Below are positions 1 to 7,069 of a DNA stretch of 64,000 bases, piece by piece. Source of the stretch: Gemmatimonas sp. UBA7669. GTDB taxonomy: Bacteria; Gemmatimonadota; Gemmatimonadetes; Gemmatimonadales; Gemmatimonadaceae. Below the pieces are notes generated by a model that worked only from the letters and a program-made list of their open reading frames with translations, was not told the origin of the DNA and searched no databases. Made by a program: the position numbers and the translations under genes. Within the stretch, counting starts at the first letter, position 1; every line of letters starts with the position of its first letter. The DNA lies in assembly GCF_002483225.1 (NCBI RefSeq), contig NZ_DLHL01000033.1, positions 1 to 64,000 of the forward strand, in the 5' to 3' direction.

Positions 1-98
1 AACAGCGGTGAGCCCGAGGGCTCCATCCTGCGCGTAACTGCAAGCAGCTACGCAAGTTACATCTTTTTGGTCAGCCACCGTTTCGGCGGCAGCCCCTA
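1..98 (-). other. Structured leader or RNA 5' region, truncated by window edge
   Basis: This stretch lies directly downstream, on the minus strand, of a strong promoter at 99-127. It can form an imperfect hairpin around 34-60 (arms GTAACT/AGTTAC) and a short GC stem around 11-24 (GAGCC/GGCTC). An ATG at 26-24 could open a reading frame (MEPSGSPL...) running off the window. I could not match it to tmRNA, SRP RNA or RNase P RNA. It is either the 5' UTR of a gene to the left or the start of a structured RNA. Confidence 0.35.
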
Positions 99-127
99 TA
101 CTTACCGAGTGGACCAGAGGATGTCAA
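99..127 (-). promoter_or_regulatory. Sigma-70-type promoter pointing left
   Basis: On the minus strand, -35 TTGACA (122-127) and -10 TAAGTA (99-104) are separated by exactly 17 bases. It lies downstream of the tRNA terminator at 341-373 and so starts a new transcript leaving the window on the left. Its perfect -35 makes it one of the strongest promoter matches in the window. Confidence 0.6.
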
Positions 128-340
128 CCCCTCTTTTTTTCGTCGTTCGTCGCGATCATGTCGCGAAGCCGAATCGATCGAACCACTCGTGCCGCCTCCA
201 TCGCGCAGTGCGCGGGGAGTTCGCGGGGAGTTCGCGGCGGGGTCGCTATTATTGCCTCGCGGCAACGTTTGCGCAACCCCCTGTCCCACACTTTCTTCGG
301 CAGCGACCAAGCCCTTACGGCTGAGCTCGCTTTTCCTCCG
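128..340. other. Intergenic region without a recognised gene
   Basis: This stretch lies between the left-pointing promoter and the tRNA terminator. The only structure I noticed is a short direct repeat of cgcggggagtt around 209-235. The open frames here lack a convincing start and show no family signature. Confidence 0.5.
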
Positions 341-373
341 AAAAAAGCGCGGCGGTCGCCAGGCGACCGCCGC
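341..373 (-). terminator. Rho-independent terminator of tRNA cluster
   Basis: On the minus strand, a GC-rich stem of about 10 bp with a 5-base loop (349-373; arms gcggcggtcg and cgaccgccgc) is followed by six T residues (complement of a341-a346). It begins just 5 bases after tRNA-Lys and ends the Pro-Arg-Lys transcript. Confidence 0.8.
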
Positions 374-378
374 CGTAG

Positions 379-450
379 TGCACCCTCTAGGACTCGAACC
401 TAGAACCTACTGATTAAGAGTCAGCTGCTCTACCATTGAGCTAAGGGTGC
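379..450 (-). tRNA. tRNA-Lys(CUU)
   Basis: This is a 72-nt cloverleaf on the minus strand. The acceptor stem GCACCCT pairs with AGGGTGC, with discriminator A. The T-loop is GGTTCGAGTCC-like, and the anticodon loop CTCTTAA gives anticodon CTT. No CCA is encoded. It is the last tRNA of a three-gene cluster read leftwards. Confidence 0.95.
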
Positions 451-489
451 GATGTCCTGCGGGTCCTGCCAACCTCTGCATCTCGCTGA

Positions 490-563
490 CGCGCCAGGAG
501 GGATTCGAACCCCCGACCAACAGCTTAGAAGGCTGCCGCTCTATCCATCTGAGCTACTGGCGC
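490..563 (-). tRNA. tRNA-Arg(UCU)
   Basis: This is a 74-nt cloverleaf on the minus strand. Acceptor GCGCCAG pairs with CTGGCGC, with discriminator G. The anticodon loop CTTCTAA gives TCT, reading AGA/AGG arginine codons. T-arm GGGGGTTCGAATCCCTC is present. CCA is not encoded. Confidence 0.95.
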
Positions 564-621
564 CTACACTCGCACATGGTCGCCCCGAAGGGCACCTGAC
601 CTGCACCTGCGTTTCTGCGGA

Positions 622-695
622 TCGGGGCGGCCGGATTCGAACCGGCGACCTCCTGCTCCCAAAGCAGGCGCGATACCGGGCTACGCTACGCCCCG
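622..695 (-). tRNA. tRNA-Pro(UGG)
   Basis: This is a 74-nt cloverleaf on the minus strand. Acceptor CGGGGCG pairs with CGCCCCG, with discriminator A. The anticodon loop TTTGGGA gives TGG (proline). It is the first tRNA of the cluster, about 25 bases downstream of the predicted transcription start. Confidence 0.95.
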
Positions 696-726
696 CACAT
701 CACCAACCGCCTTGCAGCGGGCGGGT

Positions 727-755
727 ATGTTATCCGAGTCGGCTCCCCGGGTCAA
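727..755 (-). promoter_or_regulatory. tRNA cluster promoter embedded in the rdgB 3' end
   Basis: On the minus strand, -35 TTGACC (750-755) and -10 TAACAT (727-732) are 17 bases apart. The start should fall near 720, ahead of tRNA-Pro at 695. The -35 lies within the last codons of rdgB, and the first three bases of the -10 are the rdgB stop codon TAA. Confidence 0.7.
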
Positions 756-1473
756 CTGGGGACGGCAAAAAAGTTCCGCGCTCCAGCGTCTCCAGCAACG
801 AGCGAAACGCCCGCCCCCGGTGACTGACTGTCGCCTTCGCCTCCGTCGGCACCACCGCAAAGCTCGCCTGCAGGTCCGCCGAGTGGAAGTAGGGATCGTA
901 GCCAAATCCGCCCTCGCCGACGGGAGCGCTCAGGATATGGCCACGGGTTTCCCCGCGCGCCCAGGCCTCGGGCGCCTGGACCCCAGGCATCTGGCCCGCC
1001 AGCACTTGGGCTCCCATGGTCTGGGCCCCCATGGTCTGGGCACCCACCGCATACGCGGCGATGCACACGTACCGCGCGCCGCGCTGATCCGCACGCATCG
1101 CGCCCGCCGCCTCCAACGCCTTGAGGAGGTGCGCGTTGTTGGCCGCATCCAGCGCGTCGCCGTTCAAGTCGTCGCGCCCGCACCAGCGCTTGCTGTACAC
1201 ACCGGGCGCGCCGTGCAGCGCGTCCACAGCGAGCCCGGAATCGTCGGCGAACACCGGATACGGCACACGCGCCGCGTAGTGACGGGCCTTGGCCAAGGCA
1301 TTGGCCTCGAAGCTGTCATGCACTTCGATCTGCTCCTCGGCCTCGTCGTACACCACCCCCGCCTCGTCCAACGTAAGCGGTGACCAGCCGTGCGCCTTCA
1401 GCAGAGGCAGGAGCTCGCGCACCTTGCCACTGCTGCGTGTGGCCAGCACACAGACGCGGAGCGACGCACTCAT
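730..1473 (-). CDS. rdgB: RdgB/HAM1 non-canonical purine NTP pyrophosphatase
   Basis: This cytosolic house-cleaning enzyme hydrolyses dITP, dUTP-like and XTP nucleotides to monophosphates, keeping deaminated purines out of DNA and RNA. The family pattern is clear: ATRSSGKVREL near the N-terminus (phosphate binding), FADDSGL at about 75-81, GAPGVYSKRW, and GEGGFGYDPYF at about 187-197 near the substrate pocket. At about 247 residues it is longer than the usual near-200 because of an insertion at roughly 144-170 built on TMGAQ repeats. I chose the ATG at 1473; a TTG two codons upstream (1479) is possible. It is the last gene of the operon and follows rph by 12 bases. Confidence 0.93.
   Translation of the reverse strand: MSASLRVCVLATRSSGKVRELLPLLKAHGWSPLTLDEAGVVYDEAEEQIEVHDSFEANALAKARHYAARVPYPVFADDSGLAVDALHGAPGVYSKRWCGRDDLNGDALDAANNAHLLKALEAAGAMRADQRGARYVCIAAYAVGAQTMGAQTMGAQVLAGQMPGVQAPEAWARGETRGHILSAPVGEGGFGYDPYFHSADLQASFAVVPTEAKATVSHRGRAFRSLLETLERGTFLPSPVDPGSRLG
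1013..1042. repeat. Two tandem 15-bp units inside rdgB
   Basis: The unit cccatggtctgggc(c/a) occurs twice in tandem, with a degenerate third copy beyond 1042. The units keep frame and encode the repeated TMGAQ pentapeptide of the RdgB insertion. Confidence 0.85.
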
Positions 1474-1485
1474 GCGCAACGGGAC

Positions 1486-2262
1486 TCAGCCGGCACGCAC
1501 GCTGCTCAGCGGCCCGTCAAGCACACGCGCCTGCGCTGCCGACAAACTCTCGATGCCGCGCACCGCGAGTCCCAGCAAGGCATCGAGTTCTTCACGCGCA
1601 AACGTGCCGTGTTCACCGGTCCCCTGCACCTCGACAAATCGCCCTTCGCTGCTCATGACGACGTTCATGTCGACACCGGCGCGCACATCCTCCTCGTAGT
1701 CGAGATCGAGCCGCGGTTCGCCATCGATGAGTCCCACACTCACCGCCGCCACGCGCCGACGCACAGGCGATGCGACCAGGTGGCCCTGCTGCACCATCCA
1801 GGCGAAGGCGTCGACGACTGCCACACTGGCGCCGGTGATGGCCGCCGTACGCGTGCCGCCATCAGCCTGCAGCACATCGCAGTCCACCTTGATGGTGAAC
1901 TCGCCGAAGCGAAAGTCGTCGAGCATGGCGCGCACACTGCGTCCCACGAGACGTTGAATCTCCTGCGTGCGTCCCCCAACCTGTGAGCGCTCGCGCGAGA
2001 CACGCGTCTTCGTGGCACGGGGCAGCATGGCGTACTCCGCCGTCACCCAGCCCTCGCCACTGCCCTTCTTCCAGCCCGGCACGCCCTGCTCCACCGACGC
2101 CGCGCACAGCACGCGCGTGCGACCGAAACTCACCAGGCACGAACCTTCAGCGTAGGGCACGGCCCCGCGCTCCAGCGACACCTCACGCAGGTCGGCGGCG
2201 CTGCGTCCGGCGCGCGCGCGCGCCGTCGTTTCAGACGAAAGATCAGCCACAGAATCAGCCAC
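1486..2262 (-). CDS. rph: Ribonuclease PH
   Basis: This is a phosphorolytic 3'-5' exoribonuclease that trims the 3' ends of tRNA precursors. The protein of about 258 residues is collinear with RNase PH: LREVSLERG at the start, SCLVSFGRTRVLCAASVE, GWVTAEYAMLPRAT, then RSQVGGRTQEIQRLVGRS containing the catalytic Arg region, and VDCDVLQADGGTRTAAITGA. I chose a GTG at 2262 overlapping the end of hldE; a GTG at 2250 would also work. The open frame continues far upstream but that part is shadow of hldE. It pairs functionally with rdgB as a nucleic-acid maintenance gene. Confidence 0.93.
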   Translation of the reverse strand: MADSVADLSSETTARARAGRSAADLREVSLERGAVPYAEGSCLVSFGRTRVLCAASVEQGVPGWKKGSGEGWVTAEYAMLPRATKTRVSRERSQVGGRTQEIQRLVGRSVRAMLDDFRFGEFTIKVDCDVLQADGGTRTAAITGASVAVVDAFAWMVQQGHLVASPVRRRVAAVSVGLIDGEPRLDLDYEEDVRAGVDMNVVMSSEGRFVEVQGTGEHGTFAREELDALLGLAVRGIESLSAAQARVLDGPLSSVRAG

Positions 2263-2740
2263 GAAGTTTCTCGATGATGGAGGTAGTGGATTGACCGGGA
2301 ACGAGCGGTACGACGACAACACGACCACCGCGAGCGCGCACAACCTCCGCGCCGACAATGGTGTCCGGTGAGTAGTCGCCGCCCTTGACAATGACATCGG
2401 GCGCGAGGGCCTGCACCAGCGCCTGCGGTGTGTCGTCCTCGAACACCACCACCGCATCGACCGCCTCGAGACCGGCCAGCACCGCTGCGCGTTCCGCCGT
2501 GTTGCGCACCGGTCGCGTGGGCCCCTTGAGACGTTGCACCGACGCATCGCTGTTGAGCCCGACGACCAGCGCAGCGCCCTCGCGCCGTGCCCGATCGAGC
2601 ACCTCGATGTGTCCCGGATGCAGCAAATCAAACACGCCGTTGGTGAAGACCAGCGGCGCCGGTGCCGACGCGCGCCATGCCACCGCGGCGTCCCAACTCA
2701 TGACCTTGTCCACCGGGCGACGCGGCAGAGGCGGTAGCAT
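2255..2740 (-). CDS. rfaE2: D-beta-D-heptose 1-phosphate adenylyltransferase (HldE C-terminal type)
   Basis: This nucleotidyltransferase transfers AMP from ATP to heptose 1-phosphate, giving ADP-heptose for the LPS inner core. Recognised by TNGVFDLLHPGHIEVLDRA (nucleotide-binding HxGH), GLNSDASVQRLKG and RPVRNTAERAAVL. It is a stand-alone adenylyltransferase of about 161 residues without the kinase domain found in fused HldE proteins, so a separate kinase must lie elsewhere. I chose ATG 2740, two bases after the lptE stop; tandem GTGs at 2749 and 2746 are alternatives. Confidence 0.9.
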   Translation of the reverse strand: MLPPLPRRPVDKVMSWDAAVAWRASAPAPLVFTNGVFDLLHPGHIEVLDRARREGAALVVGLNSDASVQRLKGPTRPVRNTAERAAVLAGLEAVDAVVVFEDDTPQALVQALAPDVIVKGGDYSPDTIVGAEVVRARGGRVVVVPLVPGQSTTSIIEKLRG

Positions 2741-2742
2741 GT

Positions 2743-3330
2743 TCACCACTGCGACTGCACTCCTTCGACGATGTCGTTCATGAGGCTTTCGAGGGCGTTG
2801 CGTCGACCGTTGCGTTCACCGCCCTCGGCATACTGCCCTTCGCGCGACATGCTGCCCTTCTTGAACAAGTTGCGCCCCGAGGCGCTCTCCACGATCTCGA
2901 TATCGAGCGTGAGTTGCAGGCGACGCCGCGTAGAAGTGGTTTGCCGGGGATCAGCAGAGGCACCGGCCGGCAAGTCGACTTCGTACTTGGTGATGGCGCC
3001 ACGCACCACGAGATCCGCGCGCGACTCGGGCGCCTCGCGCAGGTTGAGTCGATCCCGCATGACGTTGCGCAGCTGCTCGAACACCTCGCGCTGCAACTCG
3101 GGAGCCGCCGTCTGATTGTCGAACGGCTGAATGGCCACGGTCTTGAGATGCCGCGGCAGGCCGCCTCCGCCGGAAAAGCGATAGCAGGCCGCAAGCACTC
3201 CCGCAGCCGCGGTGGCCACAGACACCTGCATCACCTGACCCAGCCAGCGACGGCGCGACCAGACAGCGGGCAACTCGCGGCGCTGCACGTTTGGGCCGTC
3301 CATCTCAGGGCCGTCGCCAGATCGCTTCAT
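2743..3330 (-). CDS. lptE: LptE-like outer-membrane LPS assembly lipoprotein
   Basis: Likely the lipoprotein plug of the LptD translocon that inserts LPS into the outer membrane. It has a hydrophobic segment ending in the lipobox VLAAC, then the family pattern YRFSGGGGLPRHLKTVAIQPFDN, and a segment beginning VRGAITKYEVD. Length about 195 residues is normal. The start at 3330 is supported by a GAGGG Shine-Dalgarno at 3336-3340 with 5-base spacing; it overlaps the preceding gene by 26 bases. A later ATG at 3303, next to the upstream stop codon, is the alternative. Neighbouring heptose and lipoprotein genes fit an envelope role. Confidence 0.8.
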   Translation of the reverse strand: MKRSGDGPEMDGPNVQRRELPAVWSRRRWLGQVMQVSVATAAAGVLAACYRFSGGGGLPRHLKTVAIQPFDNQTAAPELQREVFEQLRNVMRDRLNLREAPESRADLVVRGAITKYEVDLPAGASADPRQTTSTRRRLQLTLDIEIVESASGRNLFKKGSMSREGQYAEGGERNGRRNALESLMNDIVEGVQSQW

Positions 3331-4000
3331 CGAAACCCTCAACCGTGGAAGAATCGGTCACGGCAATGGCAAGCCGTCGCTTGCCACGCTCGTGGACGTA
3401 TTGCACCTGCGACGTGCCACGCTCACCACGCGTGCGGGTGAGCCACTCGATGACCTTGCCATCCTCAACCCGATCGACACGCGTGAGATGGCGACCGGCG
3501 AAGGCCACACGCCAGGCGCGTCCATCAGCCGCCGAGGCATCCTGACCGCGCAGGCTGCCCAGGTCTGCCCGCAAGGTATCGCCATCCACCCGGGCGACGG
3601 TATCGCGGGTGGCCGGAACCGCCAGGCGCCCCAGTGAGGCCCACAGCAGCGGCACAGGAGGCAGCATGCGTTTGACGAGGTCGATACCAGGTACCATCAG
3701 CGTATCGCCAATGAGAATGGCGTAGCCGCCGGCCATGCCGTTGCGCAAAAAGAAGTCGAGTCGGGCCCGCTCCGGCCCCAACACGCGCACGGCCCCGTCG
3801 CCATTGGCTTCGAAGGTTTCGTCCTTGTAAGTCCAAGTGAAGCGCAGCACCGTGGGTGTCGCCGGCAGGGTGGTCGGCGGCAGCACGGCCACGGTGGGCG
3901 CGCCGGACAAGGGACGCGCAGCGGGTGACGCACAGGCCGCTACGACCACTGTGATGGCAGCCAGCGCGATACCACGAACCGAGTGAGTCCGACGGTGCAT
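3305..4000 (-). CDS. Predicted lipoprotein, LolB/DUF4292-like, function unknown
   Basis: Short basic N-terminus, hydrophobic stretch and lipobox VVVAAC identify a lipoprotein of 231 residues. The mature part is predicted beta-rich (FTWTYKDETFEANGDGAVRV, DTVARVDGDTLRADLG, VQYVHERGKRRLAIAV), which resembles the half-barrel seen in LolB/DUF4292 outer-membrane lipoproteins. That resemblance is inference. The ATG at 4000 overlaps the stop of the preceding gene as TGATG, so translation is probably coupled. The longer frame to 4177 is shadow of the cyclophilin gene. It may help lipoprotein or LPS handling alongside LptE. Confidence 0.7.
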   Translation of the reverse strand: MHRRTHSVRGIALAAITVVVAACASPAARPLSGAPTVAVLPPTTLPATPTVLRFTWTYKDETFEANGDGAVRVLGPERARLDFFLRNGMAGGYAILIGDTLMVPGIDLVKRMLPPVPLLWASLGRLAVPATRDTVARVDGDTLRADLGSLRGQDASAADGRAWRVAFAGRHLTRVDRVEDGKVIEWLTRTRGERGTSQVQYVHERGKRRLAIAVTDSSTVEGFDEAIWRRP

Positions 4001-5772
4001 CACGGAACACGGACCTGCAACATGAGATCTCCTTGCACGATGCGATCCATCACCTCGAAGCCGGCAATGACACGGCCAAAAACGGTGTAGGCACCATCGA
4101 GATGCGGTTGTGATGCATGGCAGAGGTAGTACTGGCTGCCGCCGGTATCGGGACCCGCCGTGGCGAGCCCAAGACAACCGCGGTCATGACGGAGACGCGT
4201 CCAGCTCTCGCGCAGCGTGAAGCCGGCACTGCCTCCCGATCCATCGCCGTTCACGTCGCCGTCCTGTACGACAAAATTGGGTACCACGCGATGGAAGATG
4301 GAGTTCCGGTACGTGCCATTCTGTGCGAGCCGGGTAAAGGCTTCGACCACGAGCGGCGCCTCACGCGACGCAAGCTCCAGTGTGATGCGGCCATGTTCCG
4401 TCTCGATGTGCGCCACCGGACGCGCGGCACCGGGACGCAGGTAGCGCGCAGCCAGCGCTTCGTAGTCGGCCATCGGACGCTCGATGGCTGCGGTGCTGCG
4501 CGGCGGACGCGGTGTGGTGTCGCGTATGCCGAGGCGCGCGCGCGCCGCACGCTGCACGCGCACGTCGCTGTCCTGAAGGAGCCGCTGTGCCAGCGTAGAG
4601 TCCTCGGCGCGCATGGCGTTGCGCTCACGGCCCTGCATGGCCGCCACGCGAACACGCCAGTCGCCATGCCCTGCCCATTCGGTTTCGACGTTCGAGAAGA
4701 CGTCGACACCAAGGCGACGTGCCTGCGGTAACAGTGTGCGCCGCGTGACCAGTTGCGTATCCGCCTGCCATGCGCGGTTCCACCGTGAGGCATCGCGCTG
4801 CGCGACGTCGGCAAATCCTTCGGCGGCCGCGACACGCACGTTGGGTGCCGTATCGGCAAATCGCGCCATCACCTGCTCGGCCAGCGCATCACCGAACGTC
4901 GCGGCACTGCGCACGGCGTTGACGCGCACACGCTCGCTCTGGTCGGTGAGCAACACACGAAGCGCATCGATGGCCGGCGCCGCCAGGGAGTCGCCCACCT
5001 GCGTACGCGCGAGAGCACGGGCCACGTGCTGCCTCACCTCTTCGTCGGGATGTGCGCGCAGCGCAAGCAAAGCCCGCACACCGCCCGCCAGTCGATTGCG
5101 CGAGATGACATAGGCCGCAGCACGCGCGACATCCGGTGCACTGTCGGCAAGCCATGGCACGACGAGCGCAACCGGGGCCGGACGCAACTTGGCCGCCGCC
5201 AGAAGCAGGGCCGCGCGCACCGACGCGGCACGCTGCGCCGCCGTGCTCAACTCACGCGGACGAACGACACCCTCGCCGAGCGCCAGTGCGATGACCGGAC
5301 GGGCGGGTTCACCGATCTCACCAAGCGACCAGGCTGCTTCGCGCGCCACCGGATCGGGCGCCCCACCCACGGCGCGCGCGAGCGCCAGCACGCCCACCGT
5401 GTCGCGCCCGATTCCCATGGCGTAGGCGGCATTGGCGGCAACACTCGTGTCCCCGTCGAGCAGCAGACGCCGCAGCGCGGGATATCGCGCCGTCATCCGT
5501 ACCTGTCCGATGGCCAGCGCCGTTCGGGCACGCCGATCGGGCGAAGGATCCTGCAGCAGGCTGTCGATCAGCAGCGTGTCGTGCACGCGCTGATCCACCA
5601 GACGCAGCAGCGCCGCATCACGACGAAGCGACTCAGGGGAATATCGTGCAGACGACGTCGTTCCGCGCCCGACGCCCGATGATGCACAGGCGCCGAGGAG
5701 TGCGCAGGCCAGACCGGATAGCAGGAGGCGCGGAATGGCGCGCGACTGATGTGCGCGCGGTGCGTGCGTCAT
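4000..5772 (-). CDS. HEAT-repeat lipoprotein fused to a cyclophilin-type peptidyl-prolyl isomerase
   Basis: The N-terminus has a signal with lipobox LLGAC, so the protein is probably membrane-anchored outside the cytoplasm. Roughly residues 50-410 form alpha-helical HEAT-like repeats (for example DPSPDRRARTALAIGQVR and DPVAREAAWSLGEIG). The last 150 or so residues are a cyclophilin domain with FHRVVPNFVVQDGD, GGSQYYLCHASQP and HLDGAYTVFGRV, which cover the active-site Arg, the Gln-containing strand and the ligand loop. It should isomerise Xaa-Pro bonds in envelope proteins, with the HEAT part binding partners. ATG 5772 is preceded by GGAG with 6-base spacing; the frame extends 4 codons further. 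Confidence 0.87.
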   Translation of the reverse strand: MTHAPRAHQSRAIPRLLLSGLACALLGACASSGVGRGTTSSARYSPESLRRDAALLRLVDQRVHDTLLIDSLLQDPSPDRRARTALAIGQVRMTARYPALRRLLLDGDTSVAANAAYAMGIGRDTVGVLALARAVGGAPDPVAREAAWSLGEIGEPARPVIALALGEGVVRPRELSTAAQRAASVRAALLLAAAKLRPAPVALVVPWLADSAPDVARAAAYVISRNRLAGGVRALLALRAHPDEEVRQHVARALARTQVGDSLAAPAIDALRVLLTDQSERVRVNAVRSAATFGDALAEQVMARFADTAPNVRVAAAEGFADVAQRDASRWNRAWQADTQLVTRRTLLPQARRLGVDVFSNVETEWAGHGDWRVRVAAMQGRERNAMRAEDSTLAQRLLQDSDVRVQRAARARLGIRDTTPRPPRSTAAIERPMADYEALAARYLRPGAARPVAHIETEHGRITLELASREAPLVVEAFTRLAQNGTYRNSIFHRVVPNFVVQDGDVNGDGSGGSAGFTLRESWTRLRHDRGCLGLATAGPDTGGSQYYLCHASQPHLDGAYTVFGRVIAGFEVMDRIVQGDLMLQVRVP

Positions 5773-5802
5773 GCAGCACTCCATGTGGAGATCATGTGTG
5801 AA

Positions 5803-6240
5803 TCAGGTGGTCGTCGGTTCAGGAGACGGCGCCGTGTAGGCTCTTTCGAGCCAGTCACGCACCTCGACGGGAAGGCTGGACGGCCGTCCGCTGGCATTGA
5901 GACAGACCAATGAGGTGCTGGCGGTAACAAGCAGGGCCCCAGTGTCGGCGTGCACGATGCGATAGCCAAACGTCATGCCGCGCGACCCCACCGCGGTCAG
6001 CGTGGTGAAGACCTGCACCCGGTCGTCGTAGCGCGCACTGGCCCGGAAGCGCAGCGCTGCCTCGGAGACAGCCAGCGTCACGCCTTCCCGTTCCAACTCG
6101 GCATACGACCGGCCGGCCGCGCGAATGAAGTCCGTGCGTCCAATTTCGCACCAGACCAGGTAATTGGCGTGATACACCACCCCCATCTGGTCGGTCTCGG
6201 CATAGCGTACACGCAGCGTGGAGCAGGTCTCGAGGCTCAT
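5803..6240 (-). CDS. ybgC: YbgC/FadM-type acyl-CoA thioesterase (hotdog fold)
   Basis: This 145-residue hotdog-fold thioesterase hydrolyses acyl-CoA thioesters. The family signature RVRYAETDQMGVVYHANYL includes the catalytic Asp in the YAETDQMG turn and the HANY motif. ATG 6240 fits the domain start; the extra upstream codons overlap the divergent lpxH region. It is the first gene of the minus operon leading to the cyclophilin, LptE and heptose genes, about 30 bases upstream of the next. The YbgC link to the Tol-Pal envelope cluster in other bacteria is known; no tol genes are visible here. Confidence 0.88.
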   Translation of the reverse strand: MSLETCSTLRVRYAETDQMGVVYHANYLVWCEIGRTDFIRAAGRSYAELEREGVTLAVSEAALRFRASARYDDRVQVFTTLTAVGSRGMTFGYRIVHADTGALLVTASTSLVCLNASGRPSSLPVEVRDWLERAYTAPSPEPTTT

Positions 6241-6295
6241 ACAGGGAAGATGGGGCCATTTGTGGCGGCGCGGCAGACAGGTTAGCCTACCATCC

Positions 6296-7069
6296 GTGCT
6301 TCCCACTCCCTGTCATGTCGTGGGTGACGTCCACCTTGGCGTCGCCAGTCGCGAATCGGAACTGGCGCTTCTGGCCTTCCTCCGGCAGATCCCGTCTGCC
6401 GGCGGCAGTCTGGTCGTCATGGGGGACCTGTTCGACTTCTGGTTTGCGTGGCGCTATGCCATGCCGCGCGTGGGATTCCGCACGCTGGCCGCGCTGGCCG
6501 ATCTGCACGAGTCGGGCGTTCCGGTGTTGTGGATTGGCGGCAATCACGATTGCTGGGGCGGCGACGCGCTGGCGGCGGAAACCGGTGCCCACTACACGCT
6601 GGCGCCTTGGACCGGACGCATTGGCGCCTGGCAATGCCACCTCGCGCATGGCGACGGGCTGCGGGAAAAGGAGGATGCCCCCTATCGGCGTTTGCGCACG
6701 GTGCTGCGGCATCCGTGGTCGATTGCGGCCTACAGCCTCCTGCATCCCAACCTTGCTACGCGCGTGGCCATGGCCAGTTCAAAGACAAGCCGCAAGGGAC
6801 GGGCGCGTGATGGCGGCGCAGGGCTTCTGGCGGTGGCCACAGCGCAGCTGTCTGCACCTGATGGTCCGGAGCTCGTGATGCACGGGCACTCGCATGTGCC
6901 CACGCTGGTGAAGGCTGGGCGCGGCATCTACGCCAACGCCGGGGCCTGGTATCTGGATCAGCAGTTCGTGCGCATTGAGAACGAAGGCATTGGGCGATAT
7001 CGCTGGCACGCGGGGGCGGAGCCCGAATTGCTGCAGGAGATCAAGCGCCCGGGATCAGAAGCGGATTGA
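6296..7069 (+). CDS. lpxH: UDP-2,3-diacylglucosamine diphosphatase LpxH-like
   Basis: This calcineurin-like metallophosphoesterase of lipid A synthesis cleaves UDP-2,3-diacylglucosamine to lipid X and UMP. Metal-binding motifs appear in order: GDVHLG, GDLFDFWF, GGNHDCWG, LAHGD and HGHSHVP. DFWF after the second motif is typical of LpxH/LpxI-type enzymes rather than general phosphodiesterases. I chose GTG 6296, which places GDVHLG about nine residues in; the frame continues upstream into the divergent ybgC start, so the exact start is uncertain. Its 3' end overlaps the convergent DUF5683 gene by 15 bases. Confidence 0.88.
   Translation: MLPTPCHVVGDVHLGVASRESELALLAFLRQIPSAGGSLVVMGDLFDFWFAWRYAMPRVGFRTLAALADLHESGVPVLWIGGNHDCWGGDALAAETGAHYTLAPWTGRIGAWQCHLAHGDGLREKEDAPYRRLRTVLRHPWSIAAYSLLHPNLATRVAMASSKTSRKGRARDGGAGLLAVATAQLSAPDGPELVMHGHSHVPTLVKAGRGIYANAGAWYLDQQFVRIENEGIGRYRWHAGAEPELLQEIKRPGSEAD

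Noticed and set aside
1..98. tmRNA or RNase P RNA hypothesis
   Set aside because: No tmRNA-type 5' end, tag sequence or tRNA-like piece, and no RNase P core motif, could be matched in the visible part.
209..235. Direct repeat of cgcggggagtt as a mobile-element end
   Set aside because: The copies are short, tandem, and without flanking inverted ends or a coding region, so chance or local slippage is enough.
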